NCBI RefSeq assembly: GCF_918741285.1
Contig: NZ_CAKKNC010000009.1
Span: forward strand, 95,876-159,875
Direction of reading: 5' to 3'
DNA length: 64,000 nt
Source: Sphingobium sp. CECT 9361
GTDB taxonomy: Bacteria; Pseudomonadota; Alphaproteobacteria; Sphingomonadales; Sphingomonadaceae
Part shown: positions 42,490-51,627 of the stretch, piece after piece
Position numbering within the stretch: position 1 is the first letter of the stretch
Layout: each line of letters begins with the position of its first letter
The notes under the pieces: model-generated
What the model was told of the DNA's origin: nothing
The model's input: only the letters and a program-made list of their open reading frames with translations
The model's database searches: none
Made by a program: the position numbers and the translations under genes

Positions 42490-43679
42490 AAGCGGTCGTC
42501 AGCCTGAATTCGGGTTCCTCCAGCATAAAATTCTCGCTGTTTGTCGTCGATCCGGCCGGCACGCTTCAGCTCTCGGCCGGCGGCAAGATCGAGAAGATCG
42601 GAATTGCGCCGACCCTTGCGGCCCGTTCGGCTGATGGTAGCATGGTGCTCGAACGGGACTGGCCCGACGGCGCTTCGCTCAGCCATGCCGATCTGCTGGC
42701 GGACCTCTTCGCCTGGGCGGCGGATCATCCGCTCGAAGGCCGGGAGATCATCGCGATCGGACATCGGGTCGTCCATGGCGGCCCCGATTTTGCCGCGCCG
42801 CTCCTCGTCGACGACGCCCTCATCGACAAGCTTGAAGCACTGTGCCCGCTGGCGCCGCTACACCAGCCCCATAATCTGGCCGCGATCCGCGCGATCGCAA
42901 GGCTCCGTCCCGGACTGCCGCAGGTCGCCTGCTTCGACACCGCCTTCCATCACGATAAGCCCGCGCTGGCCTCGCGTTTCGCCCTGCCGCGCGCGCTCCA
43001 CGACCAGGGCATCCGCCGCTACGGCTTCCACGGCCTGTCCTATGAATATGTCGCCCGGCGCCTCGCGCAAATCGATCCGGAGCTTGCGGCAGGGCGCGTG
43101 ATCGCCGCGCATCTCGGCAATGGCGCCAGCCTGTGCGCCATGCAGGCGGGGCAAAGCATCGATACGACAATGGGCTTCACCGCGCTCGATGGGCTGATGA
43201 TGGGCACGCGCTGTGGCGGTCTGGACCCCGGCGTAGTGCTGCATCTCCTGACACAGATGGGCATGACTACCGCGCAAGTCGAAGATCTTCTCTACAGGAA
43301 GTCCGGTCTGCTGGGTGTCTCGGGCCTATCAAGTGATATGCGCACGCTTTCCGCGAGCACGACCGCGCCAGCAGAGGAAGCGATCGCCCTCTTCGCCTGG
43401 CGGGCTGGCCGGGAGGCCGGGGCGCTCGCGTCCTCACTTGGCGGCCTAGATGGCATCGTGTTCACCGCCGGTATCGGCGAGAATGACGCCGGCATGCGTA
43501 GTCGCATCTGCAACAGCCTGAAATGGCTCGGGCTCGAGATTGACGAGATCGCCAATGCTGGCAACGGCCCTTTGATCAGTCTGCCCGATAGCCTGATCAA
43601 GGTCTATGTTATTCCGACCGACGAGGAGCGCATGATCGCGCTGCACACCTTGCAAATATTGAGCGAGAAGCTTGCATGA
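42486..43679 (+). CDS. ackA: Acetate kinase
   Basis: A complete 397-residue acetate/butyrate kinase. The ATP-fold opening is VSLNSGSSSIKFSLF, GHRVVHGG is present, DTAFHHDKPALASRFALPR and YGFHGLSYEYVARRLA follow, then HLGNGASLCAM and FTAGIGENDAGMRSRI. It converts acyl-phosphate and ADP to acid and ATP, giving ATP without respiration. Translation is coupled to the upstream transferase. Confidence 0.96.
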   Translation: MKAVVSLNSGSSSIKFSLFVVDPAGTLQLSAGGKIEKIGIAPTLAARSADGSMVLERDWPDGASLSHADLLADLFAWAADHPLEGREIIAIGHRVVHGGPDFAAPLLVDDALIDKLEALCPLAPLHQPHNLAAIRAIARLRPGLPQVACFDTAFHHDKPALASRFALPRALHDQGIRRYGFHGLSYEYVARRLAQIDPELAAGRVIAAHLGNGASLCAMQAGQSIDTTMGFTALDGLMMGTRCGGLDPGVVLHLLTQMGMTTAQVEDLLYRKSGLLGVSGLSSDMRTLSASTTAPAEEAIALFAWRAGREAGALASSLGGLDGIVFTAGIGENDAGMRSRICNSLKWLGLEIDEIANAGNGPLISLPDSLIKVYVIPTDEERMIALHTLQILSEKLA

Positions 43680-43690
43680 GGCCGCTTGTG

Positions 43691-43730
43691 GATTTGGCGG
43701 TCAATGAGGCGACCGCCGTTCCACCAAATC
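43691..43730. terminator. Possible stem-loop after ackA
   Basis: GATTTGGCGGTC (43691-43702) pairs with GACCGCC...CCAAATC (43711-43730) with a bulge on the right side. It lies 12 bases after the ackA stop and before the next promoter. There is no T-tract, so it may be a weak or factor-assisted terminator. Confidence 0.4.
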
Positions 43731-43763
43731 TGAAACGAGCATTGTGCCGGCGCAATACGTCAT

Positions 43764-43783
43764 ATATGTTCAACTGAACATAT
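43764..43783. promoter_or_regulatory. TetR operator ATATGTTCA-AC-TGAACATAT
   Basis: A perfect 9-bp inverted repeat with a 2-base centre, 13 bases before the TetR start at 43796 and overlapping the expected promoter. Its size and place suit autoregulation and control of the downstream lipid/export operon. Confidence 0.8.
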
Positions 43784-43795
43784 CATGGAGCACGC

Positions 43796-44470
43796 ATGTC
43801 GAGTGAAGTCATCTTTCCTCCTGCCACTCCGCCCCGTGGGCGTAGGCCCAAGGATATGGCAGGAGGCAGGCAAGAGTTGTTGGCTGCCGCCATTTGTGCA
43901 TTTTCGCATGACGGGTTTGAGCGCGCGGATCTGAGAGGAATCGCGTCGGCGGCCGGTGTCAGCCAGAACCTGATTCGCGTGCATTTTGGAAACAAGGCTC
44001 AGCTCTGGAATGCGTGCCTTGACACAATAACGAAAAGTGCGGCCGGGATAATTTCCGAGATCTCGAAAATTGCCTCCGACGAAAGCCGTTCGGTTCACGA
44101 CCGCCTTTGCGACGTACTTCCTCGCATAGTCTATTTTTACTCCGATCACCCCTACGTCAGGGACTTTGTCGTTCGGCACGCTGCAGACAGGTCTGAACGA
44201 TCAACGTTGGTCACGGAGCAACTCATTTATCCCGCCTATGAAAGCTGCCGTGCCCTTTACGAGGACGGGATCGCTCAAGGCATTATCCGGGCGAGTCACC
44301 CAGCACTTTTTTTCGCATTGCTAAGTGCCGCAGCCAATCAACCTGCAAGTTTTCCGACCGTCCTGCAATCTCTTGCCCCTGAAATACCTGCGGATGCCGC
44401 GCGGATCCTCATTGCAGAAACCATTGTCGAAACGTTGCTTCACGGCGAGCCATGCCCGCCGCAACGGTAA
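43796..44470 (+). CDS. TetR-family regulator of the lipid/export operon
   Basis: ATG 43796 follows a GGAG site. A basic start (RGRRPKDMAGGRQELL) leads to the HTH: AAICAFSHDGFERADLRGIA, then SAAGVSQNLIRVHFGNKAQL. The 224-residue length is typical, with a hydrophobic ligand domain. The operator at 43764-43783 covers its own promoter. The genes downstream (fabI-like, pldA-like, exporter) are co-directional, 208 bases on, and are the likely targets. Confidence 0.88.
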   Translation: MSSEVIFPPATPPRGRRPKDMAGGRQELLAAAICAFSHDGFERADLRGIASAAGVSQNLIRVHFGNKAQLWNACLDTITKSAAGIISEISKIASDESRSVHDRLCDVLPRIVYFYSDHPYVRDFVVRHAADRSERSTLVTEQLIYPAYESCRALYEDGIAQGIIRASHPALFFALLSAAANQPASFPTVLQSLAPEIPADAARILIAETIVETLLHGEPCPPQR

Positions 44471-44612
44471 AAAAGGAGCAAAGCCGCTCGACGCCTTCAA
44501 AGGCTTCAGAGCGATTGCCGACGGACGCGGTTTCGCTGTGCATCTGGACAACGGCGCGATGCAGAGCGCCACGGAGGCACGCGAAGCGTTGGCAGAACCA
44601 TATCGCCGAGAA

Positions 44613-44648
44613 ACGCACGATCGCAATTCAACGCATGATCGCAATTCA
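44613..44648 (+). repeat. Tandem 18-bp repeat, two copies
   Basis: ACGCACGATCGCAATTCA (44613-44630) is followed directly by ACGCATGATCGCAATTCA (44631-44648), one mismatch. It lies in the leader between the TetR gene and the fabI-like start (44679), a place suited to a regulatory site. Confidence 0.7.
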
Positions 44649-44678
44649 CAGAGACAATCTGTTGGAGGGGTTTGCTTG

Positions 44679-45452
44679 ATGACACCGCTTGTGGATCTGA
44701 AAGGGAAGCGCGGCCTCGTTATCGGCATCGCAAACGAACATAGCATCGCGGCAGGGTGCGCGGAGGCATTTGCCCGATGCGGAGCCCGGCTTGCCGCTAC
44801 CTATCTCAACGACAAGGCAAAGGACTGGGTCCAGCCTGTCGTCGACCAGCTCGGCATCGAATGGACTGCGCCGTGCGACGTACGCATCCCCGGCGAACTC
44901 GAGGCGCTTTTCGCCCAAGTGCAAGAACGCTGGGGCGGCCTCGATTTCCTGCTGCACTCGATCGCCTTCGCGCCGAAGGAGGATCTCCACGGTCGGGTGG
45001 TCGACAGCAGTGCGCAAGGCTTCTCGATCGCGATGGACGTGTCCTGCCACAGCTTCCTTCGCATGGCGAAGCTCGCCGAACCGCTGATGGCGACGGGCGG
45101 ATGCCTGCTTTGCGTGACCTTCTATGGTTCGGAGCGGGTGGTCGAGCACTATAACCTGATGGGCCCCGTCAAGGCGGCGCTGGAAAGCGCGACGCGCTAT
45201 GTCGCCGCGGAACTGGGCGCCAAAGCCATCCGGGCACATGCCATTTCACCGGGGCCGATCGCCACCCGCGCCGCGAGCGGGATCGACCGGTTCGACGAAC
45301 TGCTCGATCGGGCTGCCGCGCAGGTTCCCGCAGGAAAATTGGTTGACGTCAGCGACGTCGGCGCGCTGGCCGCCTTCCTCGTCAGCGATGCCGCGAAGGG
45401 GATCACCGGCACGGTCATTCCGGTCGATAACGGACAGCATCTTTTCGCGTGA
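44679..45452 (+). CDS. fabI: Enoyl-ACP reductase (FabI-like)
   Basis: A GGAGGGG site precedes ATG 44679. The 257-residue SDR has the FabI-type coenzyme loop LVIGIANEHSIAAGCAEAFA (G-I-A-N), FLLHSIAFAPKEDLHGRVVD, catalytic Tyr and Lys in FYGSERVVEHYNLMGPVKAA, and AKAIRAHAISPGPIATRAAS. It reduces enoyl-ACP or a related unsaturated acyl thioester with NAD(P)H. The housekeeping fabI is probably elsewhere, and this copy may serve the operon or resist FabI inhibitors. Its stop overlaps the pldA start (GTGA). Confidence 0.87.
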   Translation: MTPLVDLKGKRGLVIGIANEHSIAAGCAEAFARCGARLAATYLNDKAKDWVQPVVDQLGIEWTAPCDVRIPGELEALFAQVQERWGGLDFLLHSIAFAPKEDLHGRVVDSSAQGFSIAMDVSCHSFLRMAKLAEPLMATGGCLLCVTFYGSERVVEHYNLMGPVKAALESATRYVAAELGAKAIRAHAISPGPIATRAASGIDRFDELLDRAAAQVPAGKLVDVSDVGALAAFLVSDAAKGITGTVIPVDNGQHLFA

Positions 45453-46684
45453 TCGTTCGGGCCGCCCCTCTTGCCCTTGCGGCCAGCGCCGTACTGGCGC
45501 CGCAGGCGCACGCGCAAGGCGCTCTGGAATATGTCGTCCAGCGCGCCGGCAACCGCGATGAGAGCAGGTATATCCTTGTCGATGTGCGCGTTCTCAATGC
45601 CGGGGCAGCCGCGCAGGAGGTTCGCCTTCCCGACAAGGTTGCGGCCGATCTGGTCAGCAACGGCACGTATCGAAAGGTCTGGCTGCAACGAGGCGAAAAA
45701 CAGGCTGCGGTTCTGACGATCCCGGCCAATGGCTTCGCGGCGGCGCTCTACCGGATCGACTTTCAGGACGTCATGGACGGCGCGGTCTTGTCCATTCCCT
45801 CCTGGTCAACGCAGCAAATCCTGCTGACGATCGGCGTCGATCCTGAAGCCGACCGCTCTGCACCTGCCGCCCTGGCTATGGCGCCCTCGCTCACACCCCC
45901 GACCTCTACGCAGATATCGCCAGCCCCTGTCACACCATCGCCGGCAGACCGAACCCGGGGCAATGCTTTCATCCCCAATCTCTCGGTCTACGAACCGATC
46001 TATGCGGTCTATGGCCCCGGCACCAACAGCGACGCGCGCATCCAGATCAGTTTCAAATATCAGCTGTTCGGAAGTCGAGCGCGGATGGACCGCTCTCCCT
46101 CGCTGATCGACGGCCTCTACTTCGCCTATACCCAGCGCATGTTCTGGGACGTGGCGGCGAAATCCTCACCCTTCCGAAATATCGATTATCAACCCGAGCT
46201 CTTCTATCTCTCGCCTGCCCTGCCCGTGTCAGAAAAGGCCACGATCAGCGGCCAGATCGGCCTTCGCCATGAGTCCAATGGACGCGATGGCGCGGCCTCG
46301 CGCAGCCTCAACATGCTCTATGTGGCCCCGATGGCCGTCTTCTCGCTCGGCGAGGACCGAAGGCTGACGATCGCGCCGCGGCTGTGGCTCTATCTCGGAG
46401 ACCTTTCGGACAATCCTGACATTCGCCGATATCGCGGCAATAGCGGGCTTTTCATTGAGGCCGGCGAGGATGATGGGCTGCGCGTCTCGGCTTCTACCCG
46501 TCTGAACCTGGGTAGCGGCAAGGGAGCTCTGACCGCCGATCTCTCCTACCCGTTCCGGCGTATCCTGGGCGGAGGCCCGGACTTCTATCTCTTCGGCCAG
46601 GGCTTCACCGGCTACGGCGAAAATCTGCTCGACTATAACAAGCACGTGACGCGCCTGCGGATCGGCGTGGCGCTTGTGCGATGA
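45449..46684 (+). CDS. pldA: Outer-membrane phospholipase A (OMPLA / PldA-like)
   Basis: GTG 45449 gives a signal peptide (ALAASAVLAPQAHA). A domain rich in beta strands follows, then a proline-rich linker. The PldA barrel contains GLYFAYTQRMFWDVAAKSSP, RNIDYQPELFYL and the catalytic IGLRHESNGRDGAASRS, in which His and Ser of the His-Ser-Asn triad are visible. OMPLA hydrolyses surface-exposed phospholipids. The extra 140-residue N-terminal part is longer than in E. coli. Confidence 0.88.
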   Translation: MIVRAAPLALAASAVLAPQAHAQGALEYVVQRAGNRDESRYILVDVRVLNAGAAAQEVRLPDKVAADLVSNGTYRKVWLQRGEKQAAVLTIPANGFAAALYRIDFQDVMDGAVLSIPSWSTQQILLTIGVDPEADRSAPAALAMAPSLTPPTSTQISPAPVTPSPADRTRGNAFIPNLSVYEPIYAVYGPGTNSDARIQISFKYQLFGSRARMDRSPSLIDGLYFAYTQRMFWDVAAKSSPFRNIDYQPELFYLSPALPVSEKATISGQIGLRHESNGRDGAASRSLNMLYVAPMAVFSLGEDRRLTIAPRLWLYLGDLSDNPDIRRYRGNSGLFIEAGEDDGLRVSASTRLNLGSGKGALTADLSYPFRRILGGGPDFYLFGQGFTGYGENLLDYNKHVTRLRIGVALVR

Positions 46685-46703
46685 ACGCTCAAGGAGGCAT
46701 AGC

Positions 46704-47681
46704 GTGAAGCTGCGGGCCTGTATCGTCATTCCCATTCTGGCCGTCGTCCTCATCGCCCTGGCTTTCGGGCTGTGGTGGATGTTTGGACGCACCGACAAGC
46801 TCCCCGAAACCATCGTGCGCGGCAACGGCCGTCTCGAGATGACGCGCACCGATATCGCCGCCAAATATCCCGGCCGCCTGATGTCGCTTGACGTCCATGA
46901 AGGTGATCTCGTCCGGGCGGGTCAGGTCATCGCCCGGCAGGATGACGTAGACCTCAAGGCACAACTCGCCGGAGCGCTTGCCAAGCGCGAACAGGCAGTG
47001 TCCGCCCTCATGCGCGCGCAAGGGGAGCTCGCCGCGCGGGACAGCCAGGCCCAGCTCGCCCGCATCGACTGGGTCGAGACAGCCAAGCTTCGTGATCGCG
47101 ACATGGTCTCGAACGTCGAGCTGGAGCAGCGTCGCCTGGCATTGGGCGCTGCGCAAGGTGGCGCGCAGGCGGCGGGCGGCGGTGTCGGCGAGGCACGCTC
47201 GGCCATTGCCCAGGCCGACGCCCTGATCGCGCAAACCAGAGCCGGCCTTGCCGACCTGCGGATCATCGCACCGACGCCCGGGCGCGTCGAATATCGGATC
47301 GTCGAGCCTGGAACCATGTTGCCGCCGGGCGGCAAGATCGTGTCGCTGGTCAATGCCGAGGATGCCTGGCTCACCATCTTCCTGCCCGCCTCGGTCGCCG
47401 GCAAGATCAGGATCGGCGACGAGGCACGCATTCTTCCGCAGGGTTTTGGCGACGCCATTCCCGCGCGCGTCAGCTTTGTGGCGCCCGATGCGCAGTTCAC
47501 GCCCAAATTCGTCGAGACGGCCAGCGAACGCGAGAACCTGTCCTACCGGGTGAAGCTGCAGATCGCGCCCGATCTCGCCCGTCGCCTGGACGGAAGGCTG
47601 AAGGCCGGCATGACGGCGGACGGGTTCGTGCGCACCGATACGCACCAGCCCTGGCCCGACCTCACCAAGATCGACAAATGA
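46704..47681 (+). CDS. HlyD-family membrane-fusion adaptor
   Basis: GTG 46704 has an ideal AAGGAGG site at 46691. One N-terminal membrane helix (ACIVIPILAVVLIALAFGLW) leads to the lipoyl/hairpin region (IAAKYPGRLMSLDVHEGDLV), a long alpha-helical hairpin with DLKAQLAGALAKREQAVSAL, and the barrel domain (GRVEYRIVEPGTMLPPGGKI). It resembles the YhiI/YbhG group that works with RbbA-type ABC exporters. Its stop overlaps the ABC gene start (ATGA). Confidence 0.9.
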   Translation: MKLRACIVIPILAVVLIALAFGLWWMFGRTDKLPETIVRGNGRLEMTRTDIAAKYPGRLMSLDVHEGDLVRAGQVIARQDDVDLKAQLAGALAKREQAVSALMRAQGELAARDSQAQLARIDWVETAKLRDRDMVSNVELEQRRLALGAAQGGAQAAGGGVGEARSAIAQADALIAQTRAGLADLRIIAPTPGRVEYRIVEPGTMLPPGGKIVSLVNAEDAWLTIFLPASVAGKIRIGDEARILPQGFGDAIPARVSFVAPDAQFTPKFVETASERENLSYRVKLQIAPDLARRLDGRLKAGMTADGFVRTDTHQPWPDLTKIDK

Positions 47682-50470
47682 TCCCGCCCGCTCAGATCCT
47701 CCCCGAAGAGGCGATACGGATCGAAAGCCTTTCGCATCGATACGGTGGTATCGTCGCCCTGAACGAGGTTTCGCTCTCCCTGCCCAAGGGGAAGACCACC
47801 GCGCTGGTCGGGCCCGACGGTGTCGGCAAGTCGACGCTGCTCGGCCTCATATCCGGCGTGAAAAAGCTGCAGACGGGACGTCTTTCGGTTCTCGGCTTCG
47901 ATCTTGCCGAGCGTCGCAAGCGGGAGGATTTCCTTGCCCGCGTCGCCTACATGCCCCAGGGGCTTGGTCGCAATCTCTACCCGACGCTTTCCGTCCGCGA
48001 GAATATCGACTTCTTCGGGCGCCTCTTCGGACTGTCCGCAGCCGAGCGGGAAGCGCATCTGCGGCGCCTGCTGGACGCGACGGGACTCGCTCCCTTTCCG
48101 GACCGGCCCGCCGGCAAGCTTTCGGGCGGCATGAAGCAGAAGCTGGGCCTGTGTTGCTCGCTGGTCCACGATCCCGACCTGCTCATCCTCGATGAGCCCA
48201 CCACGGGTGTCGATCCCCTGTCGCGACGGCAGTTCTGGGAACTGGTGGATGCGATGTGCGCGGAGCGGCCGGACATGACCGTGCTCGTCTCCACGGCTTA
48301 CATGGAAGAAGCAGAGCGCTTCGGCCACCTCGTGGCGATGGATGATGGCAAGGTGATCGCGCAAGGGGATACAGGCGAGATCATGCGTGAAGCGGGCGCG
48401 GATACGCTGGAAGCCGCCTATGTACGCCTGCTCCCGCAAGACAAGCGGCCGTCGGGCGACGCGCTGGTCGTGCCGGCCTGGCAGGACAAGGGCGAGGCGC
48501 CGGCAATCGAGGCGCATGACCTTACCCGGCGCTTTGGCGATTTCGTAGCGGTCGATCATGTGAACTTTCGCATCGGACGCGGCGAGATATTCGGTTTTCT
48601 GGGCTCGAACGGCTGCGGCAAGACCACGACCATGAAAATGCTGACCGGCCTGCTCGATGCAACGGACGGGACGGCCAGCCTTTTTGGGCGGCCGATCGCC
48701 CCCGGAGACATGGAGACGCGCATGCGCGTGGGCTATATGTCGCAGGCCTTCTCCCTCTATGAAGAGCTTTCGGTTCGCCAGAACTTGGTCCTTCATGCGC
48801 GGCTCTATCGCGTGCCACGCGCGCAGGCAGGCGAACTGGTTTCGGCCGCGCTTGCCCAGTTCGAGCTCGAGGCCCATGCCGACGCCGTTCCCTCGGCGCT
48901 TCCGCTCGGCATACGGCAACGCCTGCAACTCGCTGCCGCCTGCCTCCATCGACCCGAGATCCTCATCCTGGACGAGCCGACATCCGGCGTCGATCCGGCC
49001 GCGCGCGACATGTTCTGGCGTCACCTGATCCGGCTCTCGCGCGACGAAGGGGTGACGATATTCGTCTCGACCCACTTCATGAACGAGGCGGAACGGTGCG
49101 ACCGCATATCGCTGATGCATCGTGGTCGGGTTCTGGCCGTCGGCGCGCCGGCGGAACTCACGCAGCGTTATGATGCGGAGCGGCTCGAGGATGCGTTCAT
49201 CGCTGTCCTCGAGAAGGATAATGACGAAGTGCCGACTGCGGCCCCCGCTACCTTGCCGACCGACACTTCGGCTGCTTCCCCGACTGTGGCCGCCGGTGCG
49301 CGAGCGATGGCTATGGGCGTGCCGCGATTGCCGACCGCTGCCGGCAACTGGCCGGGCTTTGCCTGGGCCTTTGCCCGGCGCGAAGCGACCGAACTCATGC
49401 GCGATCGCATCCGGCTCGCCTTCGCGCTGATCGGCCCGATCATCCTGCTGTGCATTGCAGCCTACAGCATTTCCTTCGACGTCCAGAATATCCGCCTTGC
49501 CGTGCTCGATCATGACTGCAGTGCCGCGAGCCGCGACCTGCAACGTTATTTTGAAGGGTCACGCTATTTCCGGGTTGAGCCCGAACTTCAAAGCGACGCC
49601 GCCGCCGAGCAGGCGTTGCGCGAGGCATCGGCCAAGATGGTGCTGGACATACCCCCCGGCTTCGGACGCGACCTGGCCGCAGGGCGGCGGCCCGCGATCG
49701 ACGTGCGGATCGACGGCGCAAGCCCCTTCCCCGCGTCGAACGCGCGCGCTTATGCCGAGGCCATTCTCCTTCGCTATTCGATCGATCAACTGCGGTCCAC
49801 GCAGCTCTTCGCAATCCCTGATCTTTCGTCCACGATCGAACCCCGCTTCATCTACAACCAGGAGTTTCGCAGCATCTACGCCATGGCGCCGGGCGTCCTG
49901 ATGCTCTGCATGATCCTCATTCCCGCAATGCTGACGGCCCTTGGGGTCGTGAGAGAGAAGGAGATCGGTTCGATCACCAATCTCTACGCCTCGCCGGCGA
50001 GCCTGGGCGCATTCCTGGTCGGCAAGCAGATGCCCTATGCCCTTCTGGCGATGATCAGTTTCGTGACGCTGATCCTCGTGACTGTCTTCATTTTGGGAGT
50101 GCCGCTCAAGGGGTCCTTGCCGGCCCTTCTGATCGGTGGCTTCCTCTTCATCCTGTCAGTCACCGGGCTCGGGCTGATGATCTCCGCATTTGTGCGCTCG
50201 CAGGTCGCCGCCATCTTCGCGACGTCGCTCATCTGCCTCATCCCGTCGGTGAACTTCTCAGGGCTCCTCTACCCCGTTTCGACCCTGACAGGCCCGAGCC
50301 ATATGATCGGGCTGACATTTCCCTCCTCCTGGTTCCAGATCGTCAGTCTGGGCACATTCACCAAGGGTCTGGGCATGGCCAGTTTCGGCCAGGCCTATCT
50401 GGCCCTGATGGCGCTCGCATTGCTCTTCGTGGGCGGCGCACGCCTGATGCTGGGAAAGCAGGAGAAATGA
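47678..50470 (+). CDS. rbbA: RbbA-type fused double ABC ATPase / permease
   Basis: A 930-residue protein. ABC domain 1 (about 8-235) has Walker A ALVGPDGVGKSTLLGLI, signature LSGGMKQKLG and ILDEPTTGVDP. ABC domain 2 (about 270-500) has FLGSNGCGKTTTMKM and ILDEPTSGVDPAARDMFW, but its signature is degenerate (LPLGIRQRLQLAA). An ABC-2 membrane part follows (about 550-930, with LMLCMILIPAMLTALGVVRE). The fusion matches E. coli YhiH/RbbA. With the adaptor, a second permease and a TolC-like channel it forms a complete exporter. Confidence 0.93.
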   Translation: MIPPAQILPEEAIRIESLSHRYGGIVALNEVSLSLPKGKTTALVGPDGVGKSTLLGLISGVKKLQTGRLSVLGFDLAERRKREDFLARVAYMPQGLGRNLYPTLSVRENIDFFGRLFGLSAAEREAHLRRLLDATGLAPFPDRPAGKLSGGMKQKLGLCCSLVHDPDLLILDEPTTGVDPLSRRQFWELVDAMCAERPDMTVLVSTAYMEEAERFGHLVAMDDGKVIAQGDTGEIMREAGADTLEAAYVRLLPQDKRPSGDALVVPAWQDKGEAPAIEAHDLTRRFGDFVAVDHVNFRIGRGEIFGFLGSNGCGKTTTMKMLTGLLDATDGTASLFGRPIAPGDMETRMRVGYMSQAFSLYEELSVRQNLVLHARLYRVPRAQAGELVSAALAQFELEAHADAVPSALPLGIRQRLQLAAACLHRPEILILDEPTSGVDPAARDMFWRHLIRLSRDEGVTIFVSTHFMNEAERCDRISLMHRGRVLAVGAPAELTQRYDAERLEDAFIAVLEKDNDEVPTAAPATLPTDTSAASPTVAAGARAMAMGVPRLPTAAGNWPGFAWAFARREATELMRDRIRLAFALIGPIILLCIAAYSISFDVQNIRLAVLDHDCSAASRDLQRYFEGSRYFRVEPELQSDAAAEQALREASAKMVLDIPPGFGRDLAAGRRPAIDVRIDGASPFPASNARAYAEAILLRYSIDQLRSTQLFAIPDLSSTIEPRFIYNQEFRSIYAMAPGVLMLCMILIPAMLTALGVVREKEIGSITNLYASPASLGAFLVGKQMPYALLAMISFVTLILVTVFILGVPLKGSLPALLIGGFLFILSVTGLGLMISAFVRSQVAAIFATSLICLIPSVNFSGLLYPVSTLTGPSHMIGLTFPSSWFQIVSLGTFTKGLGMASFGQAYLALMALALLFVGGARLMLGKQEK

Positions 50471-51594
50471 CGCGCTGGATTCTCAACGTCGCGCTTCTGA
50501 GCGGCAAGGAACTGCGCAGTGTCATGAAGGATGTGACGCTGATGGCGCTTATCCTCTTCGCTTTCACCGTGGCGATCCAGCTTGTTGCGAACGGGGTGCG
50601 CGCAGAGGTCATGAACGCTTCGGTCGCGATCATGGACGAGGATCATTCCGAACTGTCGCGCCGACTGCGCGATGCCATCCAGCAGCCCTATTTCAAACCA
50701 CCCGAGGACATCGAGCGATCCGCGATCGGCCCTGCGATGGACAGCGGCCAATATATCTTCGTGATCGAGATCCCGCCCCGCTTCGAAGCCGATACGCTCG
50801 CGGGCCGGTCGCCCTCCGTCCAGATTCTCGTCGACGCGACTGCCATGACGCAGGCAGGTCTGGGCGCTGCCTATTTCCAGCAGATATTCGCTCAGGAAAC
50901 GCTCGACTTCCTCCATGCCCGGGGCCTCCTGGAGGCGCTGCCGGTCCAGGTCGAAAGCCGGATGCATTTCAATCCCAACGCCCAGTCGGCCTGGTATACC
51001 TCGGTCATGCAGATCGTCACCAATGTGACGGTGCTCTCGATCATCCTCGTCGGCGCGGCGGTGATCCGTGAGCGTGAGCATGGCACGATCGAGCATCTGC
51101 TGGTGATGCCCGTGCGCGCCAGCGAGATCGCCTTCGCCAAGATCCTTGCCAACGGCCTCGTCATCCTGCTGGCCTCGATCGCGTCCCTCTGGTTCGTCGT
51201 TCATGGCGCTGTGGGCGTGCCGCTGACCGGATCTCTCCTGCTCTTTACAGCGGCAATGTTCCTCTATCTCTTCTCGGTCACCTCGCTCGGCATGTGGATG
51301 GCGACGCTCGCGCCATCCATGCCGCAGTTCGGGCTCTTCGCGGTGCCCGTCTATGCCATCGCCTATCTGCTCTCGGGGGCGGCGACGCCGCTCGAGAGCA
51401 TGCCCTCGGCGATCCGCACGATTGCACTGTGTCTGCCGACCACCCAGTTCGTCAGCCTCTCCCAGGCGATCCTCTATCGCGGCGCGGGCGTGCGAACGAT
51501 CCTGCCGGAACTCGCGATCATCTGCGGCTCGGGCGTGTTCTTCGTGGCGATGGCCGTCAGCCGCTTCCGTTCGATGCTCTCAAGGCAGGGCTAA
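50467..51594 (+). CDS. yhhJ: ABC-2 type permease (YhhJ-like)
   Basis: A 375-residue permease overlapping the rbbA stop (ATGA). An N-terminal helix (VTLMALILFAFTVAIQLVAN) is followed by a large periplasmic domain. Five C-terminal helices contain SIILVGAAVIREREHGTIEH (the ABC-2 E-loop) and MPVRASEIAFAKILANG. It pairs with the RbbA membrane half, as in yhiI-rbbA-yhhJ of enterobacteria. The substrate is unknown. Confidence 0.93.
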   Translation: MTRWILNVALLSGKELRSVMKDVTLMALILFAFTVAIQLVANGVRAEVMNASVAIMDEDHSELSRRLRDAIQQPYFKPPEDIERSAIGPAMDSGQYIFVIEIPPRFEADTLAGRSPSVQILVDATAMTQAGLGAAYFQQIFAQETLDFLHARGLLEALPVQVESRMHFNPNAQSAWYTSVMQIVTNVTVLSIILVGAAVIREREHGTIEHLLVMPVRASEIAFAKILANGLVILLASIASLWFVVHGAVGVPLTGSLLLFTAAMFLYLFSVTSLGMWMATLAPSMPQFGLFAVPVYAIAYLLSGAATPLESMPSAIRTIALCLPTTQFVSLSQAILYRGAGVRTILPELAIICGSGVFFVAMAVSRFRSMLSRQG

Positions 51595-51627
51595 AGGTCA
51601 TGGATGACATCACCCAGGAAAATCAGA

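Noticed and set aside
44613..44648. Possible CRISPR repeats
   Set aside because: Only two directly adjacent 18-bp copies with no spacer; it is a simple tandem repeat.
47543..49543. Minus-strand 666-residue frame
   Set aside because: It lies opposite the clear RbbA gene and has shadow composition.
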